DNA of 64,000 nucleotides from Aspidiotus rigidus (Eukaryota > Arthropoda > Insecta > Hemiptera > Diaspididae). Position 1 is the stretch's first letter. Every line of letters starts with the position of its first letter. The translations under genes and the position numbers were made by a program. The notes beneath the pieces are model-generated. The model was not told the origin of the DNA. It did no database searches and saw only the letters and a list, made by a program, of their open reading frames with translations. The stretch spans positions 3,038,001 through 3,102,000 of the forward strand of contig JAVHKY010000018.1 of assembly GCA_035079385.1 (NCBI GenBank), written 5' to 3'. Below are positions 11,441-23,225 of the stretch, in pieces.

Positions 11441-11522
11441 TCAGGAGTTTACGGGTTGAAGAATTGATAGGATCGATATAGGAAGGGGAAGGAAGCCGTT
11501 GTAAAAGTTGAATACCACTTAC

Positions 11523-11669
11523 CGTTTAATATCCGTAATACTTCGGTATTGGGCGTCGTCTTTTTGATCGCTTCTTCTAATTGATTTTTCTTCCTCTTCT
11601 CTTCCTCGCGTTGTTCTTGGAGACGTCTAACTTTCTCCTTCTCCTTTTTGAACCTCTTCTGATATAACA
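11523..11669 (-). CDS. dac: dachshund exon: core of the Dachbox-C coiled coil
   Basis: This 147-bp exon continues the dachshund Dachbox-C helix. The acceptor (TTGTTGTTTATAG) leaves TG, which joins the A from the exon at 53502 to make ATG (Met). It then reads LYQKRFKKEKEKVRRLQEQ, a long charged heptad helix, and ends TEVLRILN before a GTAAGT donor with one spare base (G). DACH proteins have QKRLKKEKKAKRKLQE at this place and end the block with a similar SLRVLN motif, so the order of motifs is conserved. Dachbox-C mediates protein-protein contacts (Eya is a known partner in flies). The intron before it is about 41.8 kb and carries most of the mobile elements of this window. Both splice sites and both phases agree with the neighbouring exons, so this is unlikely to be a chance frame. 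Confidence 0.93.
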
Positions 11670-11699
11670 CTATAAACAACAAAAGAAGAGTACGAGATC

Positions 11700-12950
11700 A
11701 TATTAATACACGCGATTGCCATTTACCAATGTTCGAGTATGTTTATCTTTCGCCTTATTTTTTATTACTACGCGATCTACTGTATGGTCCCTCATCGCAT
11801 TTCGTTATTTTTATATTGTGACGAATCGTTTATTGTGAGGCATTCCTTTGAGGGATCGTATGTGAGATGGCTAAAAGAGTGTAACACGGTACATCGTATT
11901 TATGCGATATAAAAAATAATAACCACGCACGCCAAAAGTACAGAAGAGACAGAAGGAGAATATTCCTTTATGTTTTTCGTTTAAAAAATACTAGGCTTCT
12001 ATATGCTACTTTTTTTTTTTTACGTTTACCTATAAAACAGAGAATAAAGAAAAATATTTCGTTTGATATTACTATTCTTGGTGAAAGTCTTTTACTTCTC
12101 CCTTCTTACGTAGGAAACAAAATTAAGGAAAAAGAAGAAAAAAAATGATAGCTTGATACCGAAAAGAATTGACGAAAATAAAAAAAAAAAAAGTACGCTT
12201 TTATAACCGCCAACTGAAAGAAGCTAGAGAGCAATGAGATGTCCATGCATCTGTTGTAGCTTTCGACCCAACGAATATATGAAATTCTTCGTGTATATAT
12301 TATTTTCTGCGTATTCCTGTTCGCATTACTAGAATAGAAATGTTAATGGAAAAAGCATTCATTCGAGTGAAGAAAAGAGAGAAATGAAAAAGCGAAAAAA
12401 AAAAAAAAAAAAAAAAACGAGTGCACCAGAGGAAAAAACTGAAGAAAGAAAACTGCTGAATAAGCTGGAAATTTAAAAAGCCAGTACGCGCTTCGAAACA
12501 AACAAACTCGAAATGATGGAAATATCGCGCGCGTGTTATGGACTACCACTTTGGCTCTCTCTTTCGTCATCAAATAATTATTCCGTATTCATTTGCATGC
12601 TTCAAGTGTAGCGAGTGAGAAAGAAAGAGAGGCTCGAGTGAAGTTGTAAATTACAAATGCTCTGCGATACCGGTAGACGAAGTTGTTTGTCGACGGAAAA
12701 GAAGACCACTCGACGGGCTGTATTTTTTAATCGTGCAAAATAAACCATCCTGCGGATTCATAGTAGAGATAGTCGACTTTGTGTACAAGCATTTTTTCTA
12801 CGTTCGGAGCACACGAGCAGCGACGACAAAATCACGCAAAAAGAAATACGACTCGCGGTTTGTGCCCTTTTCTGTTTCATTCAGACGCTCTCGTTGATAA
12901 TTTCCGTAAAGATTATGCCCAATTCCTCGGTGGAGGAGAGGGGCCTGTAC
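11700..12950. other. unique intron sequence next to the dac Dachbox-C exon
   Basis: This is AT-rich sequence with an A22-24 run near 12395 and short A/T homopolymers. No gene or transposon motif was recognised. A cis-regulatory role is possible but unsupported. Confidence 0.4.
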
Positions 12951-12952
12951 GA

Positions 12953-13657
12953 TTTCGAGCTGCAAGATAGACAAGATTGATATAGAATAGCATTCAGATT
13001 TACAAAATTTTCCAGTTCGATGAAAGAAGTGCCAATGGTAGTGCAGGATCAAATTTATAGATGTGAATTGAGGCCTTATGGAGCTTGAAACGCTTGGTAG
13101 CCAATCAGATAGAGTATGTTCTTGAACCAAAACTCTCTCTGATGAAGTTAAGAGTTGCCGACCCTACGACATCATGAGACAGACGATATCCGTTGCCGAC
13201 CCTACTATATCATAACACGGACGATGTTTTTGACTTTGAGGGACACCATCATATGCGCCTATTCATGGTCTAGGCGTGTATACATTTAGACAATACTGAA
13301 ACTATTTCGAGCTACAAGATAGACCAAATTGATATAGAATAGCATTCAGATTTACAAAATTTTCGAGCTCTATGAAAGAAGTACCAATGGTAGTGCAGGA
13401 TCAAATTTATAAATGTGAATTGAGGCCTTATGGAGCCTGAAACGCTTGGTAGGTTTTCAGATAGAGTATGTTCTTGAACCAAAACTCTCTCTGATGAAGT
13501 CAAGAGTTGCCGACCCTACGACATCATGAGACAGACGACATCCGTTGCCGACCCTACAATGTCATAACATGGACGATGTTTTTGACTTTGAGGGACACCA
13601 TCATATGCGTCTATTCATGGTCTAGGCGTGTATACATTTAGACAATACTTATTTTAA
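12953..13657. repeat. two tandem copies of a 352-bp unit
   Basis: TTTCGAGCT(G/A)CAAGATAGA starts at 12953 and again at 13305, and the two units are about 95% alike by eye. Each unit contains GTTGCCGACCCTAC twice, followed by GGACGATGTTTTTGACTTTG. No coding potential is seen, and the origin is unknown. Confidence 0.8.
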
Positions 13658-13924
13658 TGTCTAATTCGTTCCGAAGACTTGTGTATTTTAGATTACAATA
13701 ATTATTATTCTGACCCAGAACTCAAAATTTCTTTAAGTCTTTACCACCCCTTCCCCGTCACGGCGATGATAGATACTGATGTGGATACGTATGTCTTGAG
13801 GTTTGCTGTCTATCTGGAATTTTTGCAATAAAAATAACATCATGAGCTCATGACGTTATGAGTGACGATCTAATCCAGGTGGAAGCCACAATCCAAACTC
13901 AGACAAATTTTTACTAATAAGAGT

Positions 13925-14345
13925 TAAGCTGACGGGCGACTTTATTCAAACTTTCCTAAGCTGAAAGCCGAAATAAATCGAATTTTTTCAGGTTTTAAAA
14001 CCACGTTGAAACTCAAACAAAGTAACAAAGATTGGTTCTTGTACAGTTCAGCTGCTCAGCCGTTCAGCGTACCAGCCTGCAATAATAGTGCGATCATCCA
14101 ATGAAGATGAACACAAACGGGAGAACAGGTATCTTTCACAAGGGAGGAAAATACCCATTTTCCTGATCGTTTTATCAGGATTACATTTCTTTATCACATC
14201 GATCAGCCAAAAATCAGCTGGATTAAGCCAACTGAATAGAATCAAAAGTCAGCTGAATTTTTCCAAAGGCCAACGGCCAAATTTTTCAAGGTCATAAGTT
14301 TAAGCCAAAAGCCAATACTCAAATTTTCGGCTACAATACTCAGCT
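13925..14345. repeat. copy of the GCAATACT dispersed repeat (inverted relative to copy 1)
   Basis: It contains GTTCAGCTGCTCAGCCGTTC, TTTTCCTGATCGTTTTAT, ATCAGCCAAAAATCAGCTGG and the terminal TTCGGCTACAATACTCAGC. The same phrases recur in the 37.6- and 38.1-kb copies. There is no gene. Confidence 0.55.
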
Positions 14346-14399
14346 AATCCAGAGACATGACAAAAATATTTTCTGGTGATTTGAACATACAAATCAAAA

Positions 14400-14720
14400 A
14401 TGGAAAGCTAGCTGAAGCTAAGAGTTGAAGCCAAAAGCCGAAAAAAATGATTACGTCAAAAGCCAGAGGCTTCACTTTGTACAGATGATTTTTTTCAATT
14501 TTACTTTGTATGGCAAAGCACAGTCTCGTATGAAAAAAAAAAAAAAAAAACATCATTTTGAAAAAAGTCGAAAGCCGAAAGCTAAAAAAAAAATTTTTGG
14601 CATTGACATTTACAAGCCTGAAGCCAAAAGAAAAAAATTTACTCAAGCTCCAAAGCCACAAGGTTCATATTGCAGAATGAGTGCTAACAGCTGAAAGCTC
14701 AAGTTTTATTTTTTGGCTTT
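14400..14720. repeat. second, low-complexity copy of the same repeat family
   Basis: It is dominated by AGCCGAAAGCTAAAAA-type words with long A runs (14534-14550). It ends near CATATTGCAGAATGAGTGCT. It is too degraded for boundaries. Confidence 0.4.
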
Positions 14721-15119
14721 ACAACTTTGATACAAAATTTCCAAAAATAGTTGTAATTTTAAATAATTTTCATATTTGGTAAGTTATCTTTCCCATCTCT
14801 GCTCCTAAATTTGTAACCAAAGATCGAGTCTATTTTGACATTACCATCAGTTAATAGAATGAATAGGCTTGTTTACCCGCTAGGAGCGCTTCAATTGCAA
14901 GAATCAAGAACGGTATCAGGATGATTTTTATTTGAACGTTAATATTGAGTAATCTCACGTTAGGTCAAAAACAAAGCCATTCAGCAGAAGAATTGAAACG
15001 ACAAAATTTTTAGCACGTAAAATTTCCTACAAGTTACATAAAAATTGATTCAAACGCCTCTAGGTGATTTGGGCGTGATACTAGCGCTCACGGGTCCATC
15101 GATTTTGATTCAAATTCTT

Positions 15120-15450
15120 ATTTTGCAAGGCTGCTTAGCTAAGCCAAAGCCATTAACCGTTAGCCGAGAAATTTTCATCCAAAATTAGCTAGCCGTTAGC
15201 CATTCAAATTGGAATTGCTAACGGCTAATATTTTCTCTTCCCCACACTTCACCCCTCTTCATTGGAGTGACCCCATCCCCTACTTCCAGCCGTTAGCTTT
15301 TAGCTCTTAGCCGTTAGCCATTCTATTTTTGCCCAAAATTAGCTAACCAATGAGACTGGGTTAGCCGTTAGTTGATAGCCGAAGCTAATCAATTTGAAGG
15401 GTCAGCTTTTAGCAAAGTTTTTAGCCAATACAATTGGCCAAGCAGCCCTA
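15120..15450. repeat. TTAGCCGTTAGC-rich low-complexity block
   Basis: The words AGCCGTTAGCC and GCTAACGGCTAA recur on both strands through this block, which gives many short inverted repeats. No unit length is constant, and no gene is seen. Confidence 0.6.
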
Positions 15451-15491
15451 CTATTTTGTACTCTGTTTTATCAGTGTTCCTTTTTGCGTTT

Positions 15492-15586
15492 CCAAAAATT
15501 GAAGACCTTTCTGTCAAAAGGGCGTCCGTCGCATGAGAAATACATTGAGCGGACGCCCTTTTGATAGAAAGGTCCTCAATTTTTGG
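15492..15586. repeat. near-perfect hairpin with arms of about 38 bp
   Basis: The left arm CCAAAAATTGAAGACCTTTC then TGTCAAAAGGGCGTCCG pairs with the right arm ending CCTCAATTTTTGG, with about two mismatches. The loop is about 20 bases (CATGAGAAATACATTGAG). A related smaller hairpin with nearly the same loop occurs at 23226-23283. Confidence 0.8.
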
Positions 15587-15599
15587 TAAAGCTAATTTT

Positions 15600-18500
15600 G
15601 AGCTATATGGGTCAAGTCTTCAGTAAACTCCACGTCCGACTTTTGTGACGTCATCAATAGCCTTGACATAATCTGAGGATTTGGAAAAACTTCGAGTTAT
15701 GATCCTTTATCGAGGAGAGACTTGAAAATTTGGAGTTACAATCCTGAGATTGTTCGAGCTTTGGACTTGTAGGCGGAGTCACTAAATTTCTACTCTGAGC
15801 CTAAGAGCTAGGATTCAGCTGCGTCCGGAAGAGGATTTTAGGTTAAGGCTCTTCAAATTAAAAGTCCCTTTTTCACTATGAACTAGTGTCAAGCTTAGTT
15901 TATTGATAGGCAAAGAAAAAAAAAACGGACGTTATCAGTAGATATAGAGAAAGGATTTGAAGCAATTATAAGCATGGAAAAATGAGGGCACGACCTCATC
16001 AGCTTGAAGACGAAGAAAGTACAAGCAAAGGAGTTAGAATATGGGTAGAAATAGAAGTACAGTTGCATACTAAGTATCTCTTGATTTTTTCTTCAATTTT
16101 CCAATATTTCAAGACAGATATTCATATCACAAAGAAAGAAAAAGAGAGAAGGGACGTTATTTTTCTTCACTTTAATAAGTAGTCATAAAACAGGCAATTT
16201 CACGTCAAAAAGGAGAGTATCTTACGAAAAGGATCAGTTTCTCCCATCATTTCGCGCACTTGCTGATTGCCTATGCTTTTAAAATAACTCGAAATTACAA
16301 TCATAAATAATCCAAATTTTAATGACCTCCATATCCATCGATTGCGTCAAGCACCGTCTTTATTGTACCATAGCAGCGTGATTACGAATGCGAGGCGTCG
16401 TTTTCAAATTTCGACAACGACATCAAAAACCGAAGACATAACGACGCTCATCGAATACGTTACGGTCGCGATTAAGATGCGAGCGAGCGACGGATATATG
16501 CAGAAGGACGGGTAATTGCTACAATCGCGAAAAAGGGTGTCGCCGTTATAATTCTTAGAACGTGCTTAAAGAGAAACCCATCTGGTGTTCGACGAGCAAA
16601 TTCTTTAAACGATTCCGCACAATGTAAGGGTACATCGCGTGTCCTTATAATGTATTGGACGATGGCTATTTACAAAGGATTAAAACTATTATACGCCGTC
16701 GTTTTCTCTTTAAGATAACAGCACACGTTGTCATTTCTGAACAAACGGCTTTTCTTTATCGCCATCGTCGTCGTAGTCGTATATACGCGTTCTCGATCTC
16801 ATCCTCGTCGTCGTCGTGGTGCAAAGGTAACATTTTATAAAATGTACAAAGGTATTCGACCCTTTCGTAAATTTAATTAAATTCATCGTTAAACGATAAT
16901 TTTATGCTGCCCCCAGCCACCTCCACTCCCAACACCTGTATTATGTTCGCATTTTTAGCATTTCTCCTTCCGCCATATGCGGCCTTCTTCTTCGTCTTTT
17001 GCCGAGCCCGCGACGTACTTAAGCCAGATATTCGCTATACATACTGCATGAGGCGTACCATATATCGCGAGATGATGAATTTTTCCGAATATCTTCTCGA
17101 ATTATTCGAATGCCGAACACGTATAGAGTAAACGTCACCGTCGCTTCACCCGCTTTCGCTGATGAAAAGGAATACATTTTTTCCCCGAATATTTGTCATT
17201 AAATTCGCGGGTGATGAACTCGCGAGCTGAGATACATCCGCTTCATTACATACAAAGACCTTGAATTGCGTGCGGATATCTATATTACATAATGCGGAAA
17301 CAATCCGTGCGCAATGAAACGTGCGTATTTAAACAAATAAGGACTTTTTCGTGCCAAATGAGAAGCTTTTAAAAATCGCTACATTATTATACGTACGGCG
17401 GATATTCCGTTTATTTAAACGCGGATGTTGGACGCTGCTGTAGACGAAATGAAATGAAATGAAAATGAGAAAGTGTTACGTTTATCAAAAGGGGAAATGC
17501 GCGCGAAAGGGTTGCAGCGAAGGGCGTCAGATACCTAGAAGGACATCAAAGAGATTTAAAATGAAGTTTGTCTTTGAGACGACGATAATTATTCAGCGTA
17601 CGGTCACCGTCCGCCGGGGTTTATTTGCGAATGTCCGTTAACGCCGGGCATCTCAACGTCCCTCCGTGCGGCATACATAGGACCCGCTTTTGTCACCGCG
17701 ACGGCGGCGTAGGACTGCGGCGACGGTCGCTGATGTACGCCGCAAACTTTTCGTAGATGCACCGACTATACTCGCACCTTTTATTTTTTTCTTCTTCTGT
17801 GAAAAAACACAACTGATTTACACGCTGGCTGGCTGGCTGGCCGCGGTCCTCCCTCCGGTTTTCGTCGTCGCCACGGCCGTCGCGGTAATTAGAAAGCGCG
17901 TATTTTTCAACGGGCCGTTTAACACTCGGTTGCTTCGAATTCATCAACTTCGCAGTCAAATCATATGACATGAGCGACTAGTAAGATATCTCGTTATGCG
18001 GAGTTCGACACACGAGCGAGAAATGGGTTCGACACCCTCTGTCGCTTCTGCGACTCATTTCAAAAACGTCCCCTACTATACATAATTATTCGGAAAATGT
18101 CGAATATTCTTGCGAAACGTCTACGTAAACGTTTCCTGTAAACATATTTGTACCTCATGATAATAGTACTGAAGATCTTCTGTTTTCGTATGGGTGTATG
18201 TCATTCTTGAAATTATTATCAAAACGTTCATTTGGAAGGATGATATCAAACCGTATTAGCTCAGAAAGTTCGCAAAAGTGTAACCTCCCGGGTAATTCGA
18301 AGAATCTTACAGTATCTAAATCAAGTTTGTGTACCAGAAGAACTGATGAGAACCGGAATTTGAGTATGAAAACTTTAATTCTGGAATTTAAGCCTTGTTA
18401 AACGAACGAAATTAAAAGAGGCTATCATATTCACAAACATTTCGACTCATCATAATGGAAGTTGACGAGGAGAAGATCGCGGAACTCGACGAATCAAGCC

Positions 18501-18990
18501 GACCGAAGAAGACTTCCAGTCGTCCGATTTTATTTATCACGTCGTGTTGCATCACTCTCCCCCCCCCCCTCCCGGTGCTAGATAGACTTTCTGAATTCTG
18601 TCCATTTGGTAACTTTGCGCTACCAAAATGCTTAGTCATAATTATAATAAAGCTCATTGACAATCACAATTACGCTAGACCAATTGAGGCAACGGTTGGT
18701 TGGTAATTATGATGCTTACAACTTTCAAAGCAAAAGTATGATCAAGTGCCACGACCAATTAGCTGATAAAACAAATAAGAGTCGTTCACCCGCTAGGAGC
18801 GCAACAATCGAGATAATAAAACGGATTTCCCTACTTGAATGTTGACTGAGTAATTTGAAAATAAGTCGCGAGATCGAAGTCATCTAACGGGAAAATTAAG
18901 AAAATACGATTTTGTAGAGAGTGCAATTTCCTACAACACAACTCAAGGGGTCTTTAACCAAGTACAATTGACCGAGTGACAGAAAGAACC
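15600..18990. other. unique intron sequence with (GTC)n-like microsatellite
   Basis: CpG-rich and A/T-rich tracts alternate here. CGTCGTCGT repeats occur near 16764-16820. No coding similarity was recognised, including the frames around 16.6-18.0 kb. Such non-repetitive islands in a dac intron could hold enhancers, but nothing in the sequence proves it. Confidence 0.4.
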
Positions 18991-19019
18991 TGTTTTACGG
19001 AAATATTTTTAAGTAATCG

Positions 19020-19215
19020 TTTCTAATTTGAGCTGAGTATTTCGAAGGTCGAAATTTTCTCAAGTCCACCTAGTCAGAAACTATCAATTAATGAAATTTT
19101 TCCAAGTCTCTCTCCCCTTCTATCACACCTTTTATCATACATAGCTCGAACTCGAATTTTTTTCAAATCTCTTCAATATTACATGATAAGAGCGGGATTT
19201 GGAAAAATTTCAAAG
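19020..19215. repeat. fragment of the GACTTGGAAAAATTTC repeat family
   Basis: The words GAAATTTTTCCAAGTCTC, CATACATAGCTCGAACTCGA and ATTTGGAAAAATTTCAAAGT match units of the arrays at 5.1 and 31.7 kb. A GAACCTGTTTTACGG motif near 18988 resembles the terminal repeat of the 5.0-kb element. Confidence 0.45.
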
Positions 19216-19282
19216 TCCTTTTGGTCTCAAGTTAGGTTAGGTTAAGTTAGGTCTTCCAGAAATTGTGCCCCAATTAGACTAA

Positions 19283-20145
19283 CGGGAAGCTATCTTGTTG
19301 CCATAAAAATTGGCAGAACCGTAGTATGTAGCCTGTATGCTCCACCTAACATGCTGCCCAATCTCCCCTTCCAGGAGCTAAGGCAACTTTCGGAGCAGAA
19401 TGAAAACCTTGTTATCACCGGGGACTTCAACTGTAAAGAGCGCTCAATGTTTGACCTCCCAATGAGGCCACGGGACAAAGAATTTGAGGACCTCATCACA
19501 GACCTGGGACTTCAGATTTTGAACACTGGAGCCTACACCTTTGCCCATCAGAGAAGACAAACGGTTAATGACTATTGCAAAGTGGAGAACTGGAGAGTCC
19601 TAGATGAGGAATGCCTCTCTCTACACCTCCCTATAGAATTCTCCGTAACTGGAGTTACCACAGATTCGAAGATATGGACTATAAAGAAACTCAATGATGA
19701 AAAATTTAAGGAATATCTCGGGGACTGCCCATTTGTGGAGTGGAAAGCTACAAGTCCTGCCGAAGTCGAAGAAAAAATCTCCACCATTACAGAGTGGCTG
19801 ACTAAGGGTATGGACTTATGCACTACAGAGAGAACATCGAAAACAACAGTATACTGGTGGAAACCCGAACTACAGGAACTGAAGAATGACCTTAAAAAAC
19901 TCCGCCGCCTTATGCAAAGGCACACCAATGTTGAAGGCAGAATTGCTTCAAGTAAACTAGAACTTAAAAGTAAGAGAAAAGAGTTAAGAAACAACATAGC
20001 AAAAACAAAAGTCTCAAAATGGAGGCTGTTCACAGGCCTGGACCGGCCATGGGGCAGGCCATATAAATTAATTGTAAAGGCTAAAGGACCAAACCAAGTT
20101 CACCCCCATCTACTAAAGAAGATGGTAGAATTACAAAAACTGTAG
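19283..20145 (+). pseudogene. LINE endonuclease (EEP domain) C-terminal half
   Basis: The frame reads YLVAIKIGRTVVCSLYAPP, then NENLVITGDFNCKERS with the GDFN metal-binding motif of EEP-family LINE endonucleases, and AYTFAHQRRQTVNDY (normally ending in an SxIDY-type motif). The final catalytic Asp-His region is eroded (HLPIEFSV where SDH is usual). The linker to the RT (KLRRLMQRH and a basic helix) follows, and the frame ends at 20145. A shifted frame reads EEAEQYLLKMKFPTKALDL before the RT, so the protein is split by frameshift. Confidence 0.8.
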
Positions 20146-20217
20146 AAGAAGCAGAGCAATATCTCCTTAAGATGAAATTTCCAACTAAGGCTCTGGATCT
20201 GCAGGAGACTACGCCGT

Positions 20218-20982
20218 TTGCTCCCCTCCACAAAGGAAGACATCGCCGAAGCCCTGAAGAAAAGCAGGAATCGTTCTTCTCCAGTCCCAGATAGAATTAA
20301 CTACCGTCTCCGAAAAATAGTCAACAAAGCACACCCGGATCTTCTCCTAGGACTTTATCAGGAATGCTTACACATGCAAACTTTCCCTAATCAATGGAAA
20401 ACCGGTAAAGTTGTGTGGGTGTTAAAAGTGGGGAAAGACCCAACGCTGCCAGGCTCCTACCGGCCCATTACCCTCTTGAACACAATGGGCAAAACGCTTG
20501 AAAAACTTGTAGCAAATCGACTGAGAAGAACAGTTCCACTTGCACAACAGCAATACGGCTTCCTCCCTGGCAGGAGCGCTGAAGATTGCCTCTCTGCTGT
20601 CCTAAAAGAGGTAGGCAAATCAAGAAAAACAAATCAACTGACTGCAATGGTGTCTCTTGATATCTCCGGGGCCTTCGACCACATATCGTGGCCGCAGACC
20701 ATCTCCGCGCTCATGCAAAAGAAGGCTCCAGTGGATACCACCCAAATCATCAGAAGTTACCTCAGTGAGAGGTGGGCCTGGTGCAACTCATCAGAGACCA
20801 AGAGAAAAATAGTTTTTGGCTGTCCCCAAGGTTCCGTCCTGGGTCCAGCACTGTGGAACATCTCATACGATTCCTTACTCCATAAACTGGATTCAGAGGG
20901 TGTAAGAAACTTTGCATACGCGGATGATACCATGCTGGTATTGGGAGCCAGCTTGAAAAAAGCACTGGGGTTATCAAAATAA
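20218..20982 (+). pseudogene. R1-type LINE reverse transcriptase
   Basis: The order of motifs is KEDIAEALKKSRNRSSPVPD (fingers start), GSYRPITLLNTMGKTLEKL, QYGFLPGRSAEDCL, MVSLDISGAFDHI (motif A), GCPQGSVLGPALWNI (motif B) and FAYADDTMLV (motif C with both Asp). This is the R1/Jockey group arrangement. The enzyme primes on nicked chromosomal DNA. A frameshift near 20975 moves the thumb (TLTALNLSLNIGKTEIVVLG) to another frame, which ends near 21160. The catalytic core is intact, but the element is dead overall. Confidence 0.85.
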
Positions 20983-21179
20983 TTGTAGACACGCTGACTG
21001 CACTCAACCTGTCATTGAATATCGGCAAAACTGAGATTGTGGTCCTGGGAACCATCTTAATGACCCAAGTACCAAATATTGACAAAATTAACCCATTGGA
21101 AAAAGAAGAAGTCAATCCTATGGATTTGAAAGTATCACAAATACAAATTGGACTTCTATAGATGGATGCGTGTCGCACA

Positions 21180-22590
21180 TTGTTGCATAGAAGTTATTTT
21201 TACCCACACACTTTTGTCAGATTCGTTTCATCATTTTAGCGTAAAGAGGCCTGGAAAAAGATTCTGTCAAAAGTGAGCCAAATGATTTCAACGAGTTTCG
21301 GTGAATATGCAACAATAATGAGATAGAAAACGTGTATAGTCCCGCAGAATTTCGTAATTTTTTTTAAAGTAGGCGTGAGAGTTCACTCTAAATGTGATAA
21401 TCTGTCTTCCTCTTCTTCTCTAGGCTCTTGATACGAAGCCAGAACGAGGCGCGCGAAGGTAAACACCTAATACGGCGTAAGAATGTCGAGGGACGTCCCT
21501 GCAGCGAAGAGGGAAGAAGCCAATAAAAATAAATCGCGGGTTAAACAGTGATTTAACGACAAATCAGAATTTAAATAAATACTTAATAAAACGGGTTGTA
21601 CGCAACCGGAGTATGAAACAATAATGTTTAGTCAACGATGGAAAAGAAAGAAGAAAAAGAAAGGAGAGAAAAAAAAAATGCGCTCGTGTACACGCAAAGA
21701 GAGAAAAGGATACGGGTTGGCTTTTTTATCAGTGAAAAACATATTCGCTTTTTATACATAATGCGATGTCAGTGTAGAAGAAAATAAAATACAATAATAA
21801 AATAAAATATGCGCGCCGCAACGGATACGTCGACGCTTACTAAGATAAGGCTTAGAAAATGGATGACAAATCTTTTCCTACAAAGGTGCGTTTTCTCAAC
21901 GACGAGGAAAATAAAGGCGACAGTCGTTATAGAAAGGAATCGTTTTTTGCCATACACGCCGATGATGAATTGCATCGGGCGCGAAAGGGAAAGGATATAT
22001 TTGCGGCTTGTTTACCCGTCGTAGACCGAATACGGTTTAATACACGGAAGTATTCAAATTTCGTTAATAATTTTTCGCGCACCCTAATCACGATTTCTGG
22101 GTAATTAACAAATAATGCGCTATATTTGTACACAGCGAAATCGAACACCGAGGAGGGTTTAGCAGCATGTATAACGTCGTTATGTACGGCGCAATCGAGA
22201 AACCCCGGTAAACATGATCGCATACTGACGTCACTTTACTCGTGAAGCGAGAATTTCATTTGTACAGAACCAAACTGAATTGAATTAGTCACAGCCAAGG
22301 GCTGGGATACAGTAGCCAGCATGTAGATTATATGGTCAAGTCCACAAAAATTAGCATTTGGAAGATGAGTTTGACTTACTGTTGTGTCCTAATGAATTCC
22401 TTAAAACCTCCTTGATATCAGCGCCGCCCAACACGTAGTAGAATAACTGCCCCTTCAGCAGTTTTGCCATACGTAAGTATATCGGTAAGTATTGATTTTG
22501 AGGCAGAAATGCTCCCTGTTATGACGTAATTAGGGCGTATATATCCCAATATTAAGGAGTCATCAAGTTTGGGATTGTGGCCGTCATAGG
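21180..22590. other. unique intron sequence
   Basis: This stretch has purine-rich A/G tracts (21640-21680) and AT-rich DNA. No open frame resembles a known protein, and no repeat family seen elsewhere in the window occurs here. Confidence 0.4.
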
Positions 22591-22792
22591 TTGATGACAT
22601 CAGAGAAAAGTAAATGTCTCAAGTTTAGAGGCGTGATGACGTCACAAAAGTGTATAAGTCCTAAGGTTGAGGTGAATGACATCACGAATTGGTGCAGCTG
22701 TAGGTTATGAGATGATGACGTCACGAAAGTCTACATGTTCAGAAGTTATGTTATGGTTTTGAAAAGCTCCTCTACGTTGCGAGCCATATTTA

Positions 22793-22841
22793 ATTATAGA
22801 AATAAGGAACCAGCGTGTCCGTCGTTCCTTATTTCTATAAT
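22793..22841. repeat. perfect 18-bp inverted repeat with 13-base loop
   Basis: ATTATAGAAATAAGGAAC (22793-22810) and GTTCCTTATTTCTATAAT (22824-22841) are exact inverse complements. The hairpin ends seven bases before the neighbouring MITE. Confidence 0.9.
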
Positions 22842-22848
22842 CATGTTA

Positions 22849-23182
22849 GGGAACGTACCCAAACTACGTGACCCATATTCTCCGACTTTTTACCCCCCTG
22901 TCGTGACCATCCGTAGTATGTACTGGAACCCCCCCCCCCTGCCACTAATTATCACGTAGTCACGTCTACAAGATTTTGAAGGCTATATTCGGGAAAAAGT
23001 GCGTTTTCTGTACAAGATTTTTGAAAAATTTAATAGTTGTACAGCTCTAAAAATGGTAAATTTTCCAGAAAATTAGACCACGGGACCAAAATCTAAACCC
23101 CCCTCCCCCCACAGTGACTTGTCGTGGTATTTTGACAACCCCCCCCCCCCCCAAAATGGTCACGTAGTTTGGGTACGTTCCC
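22849..23182. mobile_element. MITE with GGGAACGTACCC ends and TTA target duplication
   Basis: The terminal inverted repeats GGGAACGTACCCAAACTACG and CGTAGTTTGGGTACGTTCCC match perfectly and extend a few bases further (GTGACC/GGTCAC). TTA flanks both ends (TGTTA before, TTATAA after), consistent with a 3-bp target duplication of the PIF/Harbinger type. The interior has C-rich runs and no coding capacity. The superfamily assignment is inferred only from the TTA duplication. Confidence 0.8.
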
Positions 23183-23225
23183 TTATAACGTCACAGATTG
23201 ACAACAATACAAAGGTGTTTACATA

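Larger units (their letters stand above)
6209..11522 (-). other. dachshund intron of about 5.3 kb
   Basis: This intron lies between the Dachbox-C core exon and the tail exon, with a GTAAGT donor and a TTAG acceptor. It contains the Penelope-like element at 7.9-9.7 kb in the same orientation as the host gene. It also contains an I-like LINE 3' end at 10.5-11.4 kb. The section 6209-7740 is unique AT-rich sequence with nothing recognisable. Confidence 0.85.
19283..21160 (+). mobile_element. R1-type non-LTR retrotransposon, truncated at both ends
   Basis: This plus-strand fragment contains an apurinic-like endonuclease C-half followed by a reverse transcriptase, the order of R1/Jockey-type LINEs. 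Frameshifts occur between 20100 and 20220 and near 20975. The zinc-knuckle C-terminus and a poly(A) or 3' UTR are missing, so it is truncated at the 3' side as well as the 5' side. Confidence 0.85.
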
